NCBI RefSeq assembly: GCF_014651775.1
Contig: NZ_BMXN01000020.1
Location: 1-62,093, forward strand
Reading direction: 5' to 3'
Length of the DNA stretch: 62,093 bases
Source: Vreelandella hamiltonii
GTDB lineage: Bacteria > Pseudomonadota > Gammaproteobacteria > Pseudomonadales > Halomonadaceae
In this document: piece by piece, positions 17,955 through 26,167 of the stretch
Layout of the letters: each line of letters starts with the position of its first letter
How positions within the stretch are numbered: the stretch's first letter is position 1
The notes under the pieces: generated by a model
Databases searched by the model: none
Seen by the model: only the letters and a program-made list of their open reading frames with translations
Told to the model about the DNA's origin: nothing
Made by a program: the position numbers and the translations under genes

Positions 17955-18614
17955 CTAATCAATATACTCACCTAAAATGTCTAAAAGATAATCATCCTCT
18001 ATCACTATCCATCTGATAAATGCTGAGAACTCCTGTTTTTTTGATACCAAATTTCTCAACCTCATAAGGGCATCGTCTTTTACTTCTTGGGAAAGCTCAT
18101 CATCGATGTGAACATTAACAAGCTCTAAAAATCGATTGTATCTACTAAAAATTTTTCTGCGCAAGTACCTTCCCGTAATTTTCTTATTTATAGTTTTATC
18201 AGTATTGTATATCTCGTCAAGTAGCGCAGCAGTTTCCGTTGTCTTATCATCATCATTCATTGCCTCAATAATAAGCTTGCTCTGATAAGGCGTATGCGGC
18301 GGAAGGTGTTTGACAAGTCTAAAAGCATCATAACCAGGATCTGCGCAGTCAATTAAATTATTATATTTAGCCAGCTTTATATTGTTGCATCGACCACAAA
18401 CATAGTATAGATTATTCCAATCAAACTTTTTATTATTATCCCCTTGATGGGCATAGAAATGCTCAACATTTATAGATGTTGGATCTTTTATTTCACACAA
18501 ATAACACTTATCGTGAAATATTTCTTTCAGCTTTAGAAGTACATCTTCTTCTGCGTAACTCCTTTGAGTCGCCAAAGAAGCTGGAATCTCTGGTGATCTT
18601 GTAACGTTAAACAT
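17955..18614 (-). CDS. HNH endonuclease, PtuB-like
   Basis: A 219-aa protein with a zinc-type HNH nuclease core: CYLCE (about residues 37-41), NVEHFYAH (49-56), then WNNLYYVCGRCNNIK (66-80). This C-x2-C, H, N, C-x2-C-N arrangement is that of the PtuB/TIGR02646-like HNH proteins paired with ABC-type ATPases in Septu and some retron defence systems. The ATG follows the ATPase TAG with no spacing, so the two are translated together. The C-terminal half is helical and unassigned. DNA or tRNA cleavage after phage sensing is the expected activity, by analogy. Confidence 0.8.
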   Translation of the reverse strand: MFNVTRSPEIPASLATQRSYAEEDVLLKLKEIFHDKCYLCEIKDPTSINVEHFYAHQGDNNKKFDWNNLYYVCGRCNNIKLAKYNNLIDCADPGYDAFRLVKHLPPHTPYQSKLIIEAMNDDDKTTETAALLDEIYNTDKTINKKITGRYLRRKIFSRYNRFLELVNVHIDDELSQEVKDDALMRLRNLVSKKQEFSAFIRWIVIEDDYLLDILGEYID

Positions 18615-19856
18615 CTAATTGCCAGCTCCTTTATGATATTTTTTTATTTCCAGCTTAGCGCTATTTAAATAAAACTTTGACTCTTCATCGAGATAGCTTG
18701 AGTCGGATCCAATATCACTTACAAGCTCTTTCAACATCTCTATATTGACATCATCCCTTTCTATTTCTCTAGCAATCTTCCGGATTTTATTTTTCAAAAT
18801 ATCTGAGGATGGACTTACGTCAAACAAGCCCTCTAATACAGATTCATAAGAATAAGATGACAATTCCCCAACTTGCTCTCTTCTGCTGATATCATAAATC
18901 TCAGAGTTGCTTACTGATGTTAATACAAAAGGCGAGTGAGTAGTGACAATATACTGAATCCCAGGAAATGACTCAGATAAAAACGGCAATATTTTCCTTT
19001 GTAACGTCACATGCAAATGGGCGTCAATCTCATCAATAATTGCAACACCACATAGTTTAGACGGACTAATTTTTAAGTACTCTGACCTCATTAACAGCTT
19101 AGAAAAAACACTAAAAATAGAAGAGTAACCAGAAGAAAGATTTTGAAATGTATAAGGAAATTTCCCCTTTTGCTGTATAAAAAACTTAAAGTTGTCGGCA
19201 TCAAAAGACAGATGAACCGAATCATCTTCCATTAGAAATTTAAGATTTTTATCAAACTCTTTTAGCCAGTTGGTTATTTCCACTTCCAGCTCTGGATTTC
19301 TCTTTTCAGTGATTGAAAATGAACGCCTTGTGTACAGGTTGACTAGATGCTGTTCCAACTGATCGCCAAGTTGAATACTAGGTCGCTGGTTAGCAAGATC
19401 GCCTTTGTTATAATTCGTTCCTGATGCGCTTCTTGCGTCCTGAATCTGAGACTGTCTTACTGCGGTAAATAGCTCTATAATTCCTAATTCGCTATCGACT
19501 TTCCGTGAGAATTCCAAGTGATTATTGATTGTTATATTAGGATCCCCTATCACACTTTCTATATTTTTTACAGTAATCTCTAGCTGCCTTTCAGCTTGTT
19601 GATATTGTGCTGACCCTTTTTCTGATTTTTCTAGCTCCGCTGCCCAGTGTTCCTTATTCTGCCTCCATTGTGGCAGCTGATCTAGCTTTTTAGAGCGGAC
19701 AATGTCGACTAGCTTTTTATAGATACCATCAACTAACGAGGTCTTACCGGAGCCGTTTGCACCAGTAATGATTAGGTTCTTTCCATTTAGCTCAATATCA
19801 ACTCGCTCTTCTGTGAAGGGTATCGTAGTCGATATTTTATCGATGAATTTTTCCAA
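18615..19856 (-). CDS. ABC/RecF-type AAA ATPase, PtuA-like
   Basis: A 413-aa SMC/OLD-like ATPase. Walker A is GANGSGKTS (about residues 33-41). A charged helical stretch follows, then an ABC signature FQNLSSGYSSIF (about 239-250), Walker B GVAIIDEIDAHLH (about 270-282) and the H-loop VTTHSPFVL (about 304-312). No TOPRIM domain is visible, which argues against OLD and for the PtuA type, consistent with the HNH gene directly after it. The start is TTG at 19856, preceded by GAGGT at a good distance. It overlaps the small upstream ORF by 20 nt. Confidence 0.8.
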   Translation of the reverse strand: MEKFIDKISTTIPFTEERVDIELNGKNLIITGANGSGKTSLVDGIYKKLVDIVRSKKLDQLPQWRQNKEHWAAELEKSEKGSAQYQQAERQLEITVKNIESVIGDPNITINNHLEFSRKVDSELGIIELFTAVRQSQIQDARSASGTNYNKGDLANQRPSIQLGDQLEQHLVNLYTRRSFSITEKRNPELEVEITNWLKEFDKNLKFLMEDDSVHLSFDADNFKFFIQQKGKFPYTFQNLSSGYSSIFSVFSKLLMRSEYLKISPSKLCGVAIIDEIDAHLHVTLQRKILPFLSESFPGIQYIVTTHSPFVLTSVSNSEIYDISRREQVGELSSYSYESVLEGLFDVSPSSDILKNKIRKIAREIERDDVNIEMLKELVSDIGSDSSYLDEESKFYLNSAKLEIKKYHKGAGN

Positions 19857-20037
19857 AATTTACCTCGTAATTAGTTGCTAGGATACTGAGCATGTCTACA
19901 GCAGGTGTTAGAAATCGTTCCCCCTGATTGGATAAACGCGCCAATATAATGTCCAACCATAAAGCCTGCCAATCGCTTCCAAGTCTTTGATTATTTTTCA
20001 TCAGGCTTGATATCAATAATTCACGCTTTTGTTGCAT
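19837..20037 (-). CDS. Small protein leading the island set, unknown
   Basis: A 66-aa, mostly helical, soluble protein (starts MQQKRELLISSLMKNN) that I do not recognise. The ATG at 20037 has a strong GGAGGT site 9 nt before it, better than that of any other gene in the island. The longer frame from 20088 lacks such a site. Its 3' end overlaps the ATPase start by 20 nt, so it is coupled to the ATPase. A role as inhibitor, sensor or antitoxin-like partner is possible but not supported by sequence. Confidence 0.55.
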   Translation of the reverse strand: MQQKRELLISSLMKNNQRLGSDWQALWLDIILARLSNQGERFLTPAVDMLSILATNYEVNFGKIHR

Positions 20038-20216
20038 TTCCCAGCACCTCCACCTTGGGAAGCTATCTAACCAAATCAAGATTAGCACAGAATTTTTAAG
20101 ACGACTGCTTTTCTCAGCTCAGGGCTTTCAACGCCGATGTTGTCAGGTCAACAGGCGCCACTATAAATAAGAAAGTTCTTAATAACCTCCCTTTAGCGGC
20201 TCAATGATCAGGGCCC

Positions 20217-20270
20217 ATAAAAAAACCCGCTCTCGCCAGCAGCTTTCGCTGTTTAACGACGGCGGGTCAG
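20217..20270 (-). terminator. Possible gabT terminator
   Basis: On the minus strand, downstream of the gabT stop, ACCCGC and GCGGGT can pair around an inner CAGC-GAAA-GCTG hairpin and are followed by seven T residues. The outer stem is short and the loop is branched, so efficiency is uncertain. It overlaps the photolyase remnant on the other strand. Confidence 0.5.
20236..20263 (+). repeat. Right copy of the photolyase 3'-end repeat flanking the island
   Basis: This is the partner of 16161-16188, in the same orientation, with 23 of 28 identical positions and the 13-bp identical core CCAGCAGCTTTCG. It marks the right border of the AT-rich island. Confidence 0.7.
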
Positions 20271-20288
20271 ATAATGCTTCGAAAGGTA

Positions 20289-21563
20289 TTAGCTCAGCGC
20301 TTCCAACGACTCCTCGATAATACTCAACCCTTCTTCCAACACCGCAGACGATACCGTCAGCGGTACCAGAATACGGATGCTGTTGCCGTAGAAACCACAC
20401 GACAGCAGGATCAGGCCTTTTTCGCGGGCTTTGGCGCAGAGCGCGGCGGTGAGTTGTGGGTCGGGCTTGCCTTCACCGTTGAGCAGTTCGAACGCGGCCA
20501 TGGCGCCGAGTTGGCGGCCGTGGGCGACGGCGGGGAAGCGCGCTTCCCATACCGCGAAGCGTTCGGCCAGCATGTTGCCCATCTGTTCGCTGCGGGCCAG
20601 GATGTTCTCTTCTTCGATGGCCTCGATCACCGCCAGGGCTGCCGCGCAGGAGAGCGGGTTGCCGCTGTAGGTGCCGCCCAGGGAGTTGGGGCCGGAGGCG
20701 TCCATCACCTTGGCGGTGCCGACCACGGCAGAGAGCGGCATGCCGTTGGCGAGGCTCTTGGCGGTGGTGAGAATGTCCGCTTCGATGCCGCTGTGTTCCA
20801 GCGCAAACAGCTTGCCGGTACGGGCGAAGCCGGACTGCACTTCGTCGGCGATCAGCAGAATGCCGTGCTCGTCGCACAGCGCGCGCAGGGCTTTCAGGTA
20901 GTCCGGTGAGGCGATGTAGAAGCCGCCTTCGCCCTGGACCGGCTCGATCACGATGGCCGCCGTGCGGTGCGGGGCGATATCGGTCTTGAACAGCGTGCGA
21001 ATGGCGTTCAGCGAGGCTTCTTCGCTGATGCCGTGCAGCGGGTTGGGGAACGGGGCGCGGAATACGTCGCCCGGCATGGGGCCGAAGTCGTTCTTGTAGG
21101 GCAGCACCTTGCCGGTCATCGCCAGGGTCATCATGGTGCGGCCGTGGAAGGCACCATCGAAGGTGATGATGCCGGTGCGGCCAGTGGCGGCGCGGGCGAT
21201 CTTCACGGCGTTTTCCAGCGCTTCGGCGCCGGTGTTCACCAGCATGGCTTTGCGCTCGGGGCCGCGTACCGGCGTCAGTTCGCAGAGCTTTTGGCACAGC
21301 TGCACGTAGGGCGCGTAGGAGATCACCGCCGCGCTGGTGTGCATGACTTTCTTGAGCTGCGCTTCCACGGCGGCCACGATTTTCGGGTGGCGGTGGCCCA
21401 GGTTGAGCACGCCGATGCCACCCGCGAAGTCGATCCAGCGGTTGCCGTCGGCGTCCCACAGCTCGGCGTTTTCGGCACGCTCGGCAAACTGGGTGGTGGG
21501 CGTGGCGGCACCGTTGGCCACGAAGCGGTTTTTCAGGTCGTTCAGTTCTTGATTAGTCATCAT
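20289..21563 (-). CDS. gabT: 4-Aminobutyrate aminotransferase
   Basis: A 424-aa class III PLP-dependent aminotransferase that moves the amino group of GABA to 2-oxoglutarate, giving succinate semialdehyde. Motifs: VNTGAEALENAVKIAR (PLP phosphate site), FDGAFHGRTMMTLAMTG, IADEVQSGFARTGKLFA (Asp that binds the pyridine N) and TTAKSLANGMPLSAVVG (catalytic Lys). The length equals E. coli GabT (426 aa). It follows gabD after 8 nt in the permease-gabD-gabT set. 5-aminovalerate could also be a substrate. Confidence 0.93.
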   Translation of the reverse strand: MMTNQELNDLKNRFVANGAATPTTQFAERAENAELWDADGNRWIDFAGGIGVLNLGHRHPKIVAAVEAQLKKVMHTSAAVISYAPYVQLCQKLCELTPVRGPERKAMLVNTGAEALENAVKIARAATGRTGIITFDGAFHGRTMMTLAMTGKVLPYKNDFGPMPGDVFRAPFPNPLHGISEEASLNAIRTLFKTDIAPHRTAAIVIEPVQGEGGFYIASPDYLKALRALCDEHGILLIADEVQSGFARTGKLFALEHSGIEADILTTAKSLANGMPLSAVVGTAKVMDASGPNSLGGTYSGNPLSCAAALAVIEAIEEENILARSEQMGNMLAERFAVWEARFPAVAHGRQLGAMAAFELLNGEGKPDPQLTAALCAKAREKGLILLSCGFYGNSIRILVPLTVSSAVLEEGLSIIEESLEALS

Positions 21564-21571
21564 CGTTCTCT

Positions 21572-23023
21572 TTACAGGCCGCCAACGCAGACGTATTTAA
21601 GTTCAGTAAATTCATCGAGGCCGTGGTGGGAGCCTTCGCGGCCCAACCCGGACTCCTTCACGCCGCCAAACGGCGCCAGCTCGGTGGAGATCAACCCTTC
21701 GTTGACGCCGACCATGCCGTACTCAAGCGCTTCCATGGTGCGCCAGATGCGGCGGTAATCCGTGGCGTAGAAGTAGGCGGCCAGGCCAAACGGGGTGTCG
21801 TTGGCCATGGCGATGGCTTCTTCGTCCTGCTTGAAGCGGAACACCGGGGCCACCGGGCCGAAAGTCTCTTCGTCGGCCACGGCCATTTGGGTGGTCACAT
21901 CCGCCAGCACCGTGGGGGTGAAGAAGCGCTCGCCCGCCGCGTGGGGCTGGCCGCCGCACAGCAGCCGTGCGCCTTTATTTACCGCGTCATCGACGTGGCG
22001 CTGCACTTTATCCACCGCCGCCTGGTTGATCAGCGGGCCGATGATGCTGCCGTCGGCCAGGCCGTCGCCTACCTTCAGCGCGTTCACGCGTTCGGTGAGC
22101 TTGGCGACGAAGGCATCGTAAATGCCGTCCTGCACCAGGAAGCGGTTGGTGCATACGCAGGTTTGCCCGGCGTTGCGGAATTTGGAAGCGATGGCTCCGT
22201 TCACGGCGGCGTCCACGTCGGCGTCATCGAAGACGATGAACGGGGCGTTGCCGCCCAGCTCCATGGCGGTCTTCTTCACCGTGCTGGCGCACTGGGCAAG
22301 TAAGTGCTTACCCACCGGGGTAGAGCCGGTAAACGACACTTTGCGCACCCGCGCATCGGTGGTGAGCACTTCGCCCACGGCGGCAGGTTTGGAGGCCGTT
22401 ACCACGTTGATGGTACCGGCGGGCAGGCCCGCTTCCAGCGCCAGGTAGGCGGCGGCCAGGGCGGTGAGCGGGGTGGCTTCAGCGGGTTTGATGACCACGG
22501 TGCAACCGGCGGCCAGGGCCGGGGCGCACTTGCGGGTAATCATCGCCAGCGGGAAGTTCCACGGGGTAATCGCGGCCACCACGCCTACCGGCTCGCGCAG
22601 TACCAGCAGGCGCTTGTCGGCACCGTGGCTGGGCAGGGTTTCCCCGGCCATGCGCTTGGCTTCTTCGGCGAAGAACTCGATGAACGAGGCGCCGTAGGTC
22701 ACTTCGCCTTTGGCTTCCGCCAGCGGTTTGCCCTGCTCCAGGGTCATCAGGCGTGCCAGGTCGTCGGCGTGCTCATTGACCAGCTCAAACCAGCGGCGCA
22801 GCAGGGCCGAGCGCTGTTTGACCGGGATGGCGCGCCAGGCGGCACCGGCTTCATAAGCGGCGGCCACGGCGTCGCGGGTGTCGTCGGCGCTCAAGTCCGC
22901 TACATGGGCGATGGTCTCGCCGGTGGCGGGGTTGTCCACCGCAAAGGTCTGCTGGCCCTTGCGCCATTCACCGCCCACCAGGGCCGGTACGGCATCGTGC
23001 AACCACTGTTCGATAAAACTCAT
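21572..23023 (-). CDS. gabD: Succinate-semialdehyde dehydrogenase (NADP+)
   Basis: A 483-aa aldehyde dehydrogenase, near E. coli GabD (482 aa). TPWNFPLAMITRKCAPALAAG, FTGSTPVGKHLL (NAD(P) site), MELGGNAPFIVFDDAD (general base Glu) and NAGQTCVCTNRF (catalytic Cys, with the Cys-x-Cys pair typical of GabD) are visible. It oxidises the GabT product to succinate. It lies between the permease and gabT, all on the minus strand. Confidence 0.93.
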   Translation of the reverse strand: MSFIEQWLHDAVPALVGGEWRKGQQTFAVDNPATGETIAHVADLSADDTRDAVAAAYEAGAAWRAIPVKQRSALLRRWFELVNEHADDLARLMTLEQGKPLAEAKGEVTYGASFIEFFAEEAKRMAGETLPSHGADKRLLVLREPVGVVAAITPWNFPLAMITRKCAPALAAGCTVVIKPAEATPLTALAAAYLALEAGLPAGTINVVTASKPAAVGEVLTTDARVRKVSFTGSTPVGKHLLAQCASTVKKTAMELGGNAPFIVFDDADVDAAVNGAIASKFRNAGQTCVCTNRFLVQDGIYDAFVAKLTERVNALKVGDGLADGSIIGPLINQAAVDKVQRHVDDAVNKGARLLCGGQPHAAGERFFTPTVLADVTTQMAVADEETFGPVAPVFRFKQDEEAIAMANDTPFGLAAYFYATDYRRIWRTMEALEYGMVGVNEGLISTELAPFGGVKESGLGREGSHHGLDEFTELKYVCVGGL

Positions 23024-23056
23024 GGCGTGCTCCTACTATTAGGGTGTTGGAAGGGG

Positions 23057-24472
23057 TTATAGATCCGCCAGCATGTGGCGGTCGCTGTAGGCGCGGCCGT
23101 AGGTACGCAGGGCATGGATGTACAGCCCCACACCGAGCAAAGACCAGCCCGCGAAGATCGACCACTCCGCACCGCTCAGGGCCGCCGGGCTACCGGGCAG
23201 GTAGAGGCAGGCCATGCCGAAGGAGAGCACCACGGCCAGGGTGCCGCACAGCTTGCCGTGACGAATGCGGAACGGGCGCTCCATTTCCGGCTCGCGAACC
23301 CGCAGCACCACGAAGGAGATGGCCACGAACAGGTAGGCGATCACGATGCCCAGGCCACCGGCATTGACGATCCACACCAGCGCCGGGCGGCCGAAGAACG
23401 GCGCGATACAGGAGAGAAAGCCCATCAGGAAGATGGCATTGGTGGGCGTTTTATAGCGCGGGTGCAGCTTGGCAAACGGCGCAGGCAGCATGCCCGCTTT
23501 GGCCAAGGCGTAAATGGCCCGAGAACCGCCGATGTAGAAGGCGTTCCAGCTGGTGATGATGCCCGCAATACCGGCCAATACCATCAGGTTGCTGGCCCAG
23601 GGGGCGTTGAACAGGCTGCCCATGGCATCCGGCACGCTCAGGGAACTCGCGGCCAGTTCGGTGCTGTTCAGGGCCAGGCTGGTGGCCAGGATGATCAGCG
23701 CGTACCACACCACCGCCAGGATCACCGACATCATCAGCACCTTGCCGATGGCCTTGTACGGCAGGTTGATCTCTTCGGCGGCCTGGGGAATCACGTCGAA
23801 CCCCACGAACAGGAACGGCACCATGACCAGCACCGCGACGATGCCCGCCACCACGCCGGTATCGGCCTGGGTGAACAGCGGCATCATGTTGATGGTTTCG
23901 CCTTCGAACAGCGCCCCCGTGACAAACATGACGCCCACCAGCAGAATCATGCCCGTGACGACTTTCTGAATCAGCGCCGCGGTGGTCACGCCGAAGTAGT
24001 TGATGATCATCATGGCCAGCGAACCGCCCACGCCCACGGCGACCCAGGTGGCTTTCACTTCCCAGCCGGCGATGGTCCACAGGTGGCCCACGGCGTAGTT
24101 GGGGGCCAGGTGCTCGATGACCGTAGGCAGCGCCACGGCTTCGAACGCCACCACGCTCAAGTAGCCCAGGATGATGGCCCAGGTGCACAGGAACGAGGGC
24201 AAGTGGCCCAGGGCGCGGTAGCTGTAGACGTGCTCGCCGCCCACCCTGGGCATGGCCGAGGCCAGCTCGGCGTAGGTGAGGCCGACCATCACGATCGCCA
24301 GACCGCCGACGATAAAGGCTAAAATAGCGCCCAGGCTACCGGCGGATTGAATGGCGGTGCCGGTCAGTACAATCCAGCCCCAGCCGATCATGGCGCCAAA
24401 GGCCAGGGCCAACACGTCGCCCCGGGCCAGCACCCGGACAAGCTTGTCCTGTTCAGAAGAGGGAGTCGTCAT
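23057..24472 (-). CDS. APC-superfamily amino acid permease (probable GABA importer)
   Basis: A 471-aa membrane protein with about 12 hydrophobic segments. The N-terminal ALAFGAMIGWGWIVLTG is the substrate-binding helix 1 signature of APC transporters ('GxxIGxGI'), and FLFVGFDVIPQAAEEI matches helix 6. As the first gene of the permease-gabD-gabT set, facing a GabR-like regulator, it probably brings in GABA or a related compound. It is not a close match to E. coli GabP in its motifs, so I leave out the symbol. Confidence 0.82.
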   Translation of the reverse strand: MTTPSSEQDKLVRVLARGDVLALAFGAMIGWGWIVLTGTAIQSAGSLGAILAFIVGGLAIVMVGLTYAELASAMPRVGGEHVYSYRALGHLPSFLCTWAIILGYLSVVAFEAVALPTVIEHLAPNYAVGHLWTIAGWEVKATWVAVGVGGSLAMMIINYFGVTTAALIQKVVTGMILLVGVMFVTGALFEGETINMMPLFTQADTGVVAGIVAVLVMVPFLFVGFDVIPQAAEEINLPYKAIGKVLMMSVILAVVWYALIILATSLALNSTELAASSLSVPDAMGSLFNAPWASNLMVLAGIAGIITSWNAFYIGGSRAIYALAKAGMLPAPFAKLHPRYKTPTNAIFLMGFLSCIAPFFGRPALVWIVNAGGLGIVIAYLFVAISFVVLRVREPEMERPFRIRHGKLCGTLAVVLSFGMACLYLPGSPAALSGAEWSIFAGWSLLGVGLYIHALRTYGRAYSDRHMLADL

Positions 24473-24584
24473 TATCGTTTTCCTGCACGTTTTTGGAGAT
24501 TATGGTTGGCGCTCTGGGCGCAGTGTCCTGATTCCGACAAGGGAATAACGTCACGCTAGCAGGTGGCTGCCAAACCGCGTAATG

Positions 24585-24614
24585 GACCACTTTGGCGTTC
24601 GACTAGACCACTTT
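24585..24614. promoter_or_regulatory. Direct-repeat operator for the MocR/GabR regulator
   Basis: GACCACTTT occurs at 24585-24593 and 24606-24614, in the same orientation and exactly 21 bp (two helical turns) apart, in the divergent intergenic region between the permease and gabR-like genes. Direct repeats at such spacing are typical operators of MocR-family dimers. Confidence 0.6.
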
Positions 24615-24618
24615 TTGA

Positions 24619-24637
24619 ATGCACCATGGAGGTGCAT
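24619..24637. promoter_or_regulatory. Perfect inverted repeat in the gab intergenic region
   Basis: ATGCACC and GGTGCAT flank a 5-nt centre, a perfect 7-bp inverted repeat 5 bp after the direct repeats. It could be a second regulator site or part of the gabR promoter. The factor is unknown. Confidence 0.45.
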
Positions 24638-24705
24638 ATTCCGCATGATGCTTTCGTCTAAGAGGCTGATCGTGAGCGGCCTGGCAGAAAAAAAGAGGCA
24701 ATTTC

Positions 24706-26133
24706 ATGGATCGCGAGCGGGTGTTGCACCAATGCGTACAACTTTATGCACTGCAGCCTGAACGACTCAGCAAGCAGGTACGAATAGAGCAGGCGCTGCG
24801 CCAGGCCATCATTCAGCAGTGGCCTGGCGGGCTGCGGCTGCCTTCGCACCGCGCCCTGGCAGAGGCCTTCGGCGTGGCCCGCCAAACGCTGGCCCTGGCC
24901 ATGGCCACCCTGCAGGAGGAGCGCCTGCTGACCACCGGCCACGGCCAGGGCACCTGGACCTGCAAGCCCAGCGCGCCAGCGCACGAGCCACCGCTGCCGC
25001 CTCGGCTTTCGCGTCGCGCTCAGCGCGTCTTGCAGGGGCCTGGTGCCAGCATGATTCAAAGCGGCGCCTTCGTGCCGGGCATCCCGGATATTGCCCAGTT
25101 TCCGATGCGCAAGTGGCGCCAGCTCTATGCCAGCGTCACGGTGCCGCAGAACGCCCTGCTGCTCTCCTACTCCACCGGCGGCTACGGGCCGCTGAAGCGG
25201 GCCATCCGCGAATTTCTGGCCCGCTGGCGCAATATTCACTGCGATACCGAGCAGATCATCATTACCGACGGCACCCACAACGGTATCGAGCTGTGCGCCG
25301 TGGCCCTGGCGGATGTGGGCGATACGGTGGCCATGGAGTCGCCCTGTTACTGGGGCGCGCGCAACGTCTTCACGGCGGCAGGTTTGAACATCGACATGCT
25401 GCCCTGGCAGCCGGACACGGGCCATACATTGCCCACCGCTTCCGGCCCGGTCACGCTGGCTTACCTCACCGGCTCGCACCACTACCCGCTCAGCGTGCCG
25501 ACCCGTGCCGCCCACAAGCAGCGCTTGTGCGAGGCGCTTGCGCCCCGTTACGTGGTCGAGGATGACTACGAGTTCAACCGGGACGATCATGCCAATCTAC
25601 TTTTTGATACCACCTCTGAGCGCCATTTGCTGGTAGGCTCGTTCTCCAAGATGATGTTTCCCGGCCTGCGGCTGGGCTATCTGGTGGTGCCGCGCCACTT
25701 GGCGGGGCCAATGAACCGCCTGCGCAGCGAGCTGTTTCGTGAGGGCCGCATGCTGGACCAGGCGGTGCTGGCCCAGTTCATCTTCGACGGCGACCTGGAT
25801 GCCTGGTGTCGGCGTATTCAACGGGATTATCTAGGCCGCCAGCAGGTGCTGCACGACCAGCTGTGCTCACTGCCCCAGGTGCGCTCGGTCTCGCCGCCCA
25901 GCAGCGCCATCAGCCTGTGCGTGGAGTTTGCGCCGGGCGTCAACGACGTGGCCATCGCCCAGGCGCTGCTGAAAGAGCACTTGATCGTGCGGCCTTTGAG
26001 CCCGGTGTGTGCCGCCTCTGATCCTCGCGTGGGCCTGGTGATGGGGGTGGGTATGCTGTCGGGGGAAACCCTGGCACGCGAAGCGCAGCGCCTGCGCCGC
26101 TGCCTGGAACCACTGCTGCGCCAGGGGCACTGA
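24706..26133 (+). CDS. MocR/GabR-family transcriptional regulator
   Basis: A 475-aa fusion of an N-terminal GntR winged helix (residues about 20-90; LPSHRALAEAFGVARQTLALAMATLQEERLLTT is the recognition unit) and a C-terminal class I aminotransferase-like domain. SFSKMMFPGLRLGYLVVP contains the PLP-binding Lys. In the family, PLP and GABA binding switch the protein to an activator. It diverges from the gab genes with the direct-repeat operator between them, so it most likely controls them. The ATG is preceded by AAGAGGC. Confidence 0.9.
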   Translation: MDRERVLHQCVQLYALQPERLSKQVRIEQALRQAIIQQWPGGLRLPSHRALAEAFGVARQTLALAMATLQEERLLTTGHGQGTWTCKPSAPAHEPPLPPRLSRRAQRVLQGPGASMIQSGAFVPGIPDIAQFPMRKWRQLYASVTVPQNALLLSYSTGGYGPLKRAIREFLARWRNIHCDTEQIIITDGTHNGIELCAVALADVGDTVAMESPCYWGARNVFTAAGLNIDMLPWQPDTGHTLPTASGPVTLAYLTGSHHYPLSVPTRAAHKQRLCEALAPRYVVEDDYEFNRDDHANLLFDTTSERHLLVGSFSKMMFPGLRLGYLVVPRHLAGPMNRLRSELFREGRMLDQAVLAQFIFDGDLDAWCRRIQRDYLGRQQVLHDQLCSLPQVRSVSPPSSAISLCVEFAPGVNDVAIAQALLKEHLIVRPLSPVCAASDPRVGLVMGVGMLSGETLAREAQRLRRCLEPLLRQGH

Positions 26134-26167
26134 CCCCGTATAACCACTTATTCACAAGGAACGTCCT

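Larger units (their letters stand above)
16137..20265. mobile_element. AT-rich defence-like island between photolyase and gabT
   Basis: From about 16.14 to 20.2 kb the base composition drops sharply. For example, the 60 bases from 19201 hold 17 G or C, while the flanks are clearly G+C-rich. The stretch carries four minus-strand genes: a 66-aa ORF, an ABC-type ATPase, an HNH nuclease and an Orc1/STAND-like ATPase. Both ends carry a version of the photolyase 3' end (core CCAGCAGCTTTCG at 16161-16173 and 20236-20248). No integrase, transposase or tRNA is visible, so exchange by homologous recombination or by a recombinase in trans is inferred. Confidence 0.7.
20210..20320 (+). pseudogene. Remnant of the original photolyase 3' end
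   Basis: Read on the plus strand, 20210-20266 gives RAHKKTRSRQQLSLFNDGG, which parallels the end of the intact photolyase (RAKKAKHANHQQLSLFDDG). The frame stays open to TAA at 20318-20320. The DNA is more G+C-rich than the copy in the intact gene and most differences are synonymous. It suggests that the ancestral photolyase gene ended here, next to gabT, and that the island brought in its own gene end. The same bases also form a possible gabT terminator, so conservation could be partly structural. Confidence 0.6.

Noticed and set aside
18615..19856. OLD-family nuclease or retron ATPase
   Set aside because: No TOPRIM domain follows the ATPase core, and no reverse transcriptase or retron RNA-like sequence is in the island, so PtuA-like is the better description.
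16137..20265. Prophage or integrative element
   Set aside because: No integrase, transposase, capsid or replication gene and no tRNA at the borders. Only the duplicated gene end supports mobility.
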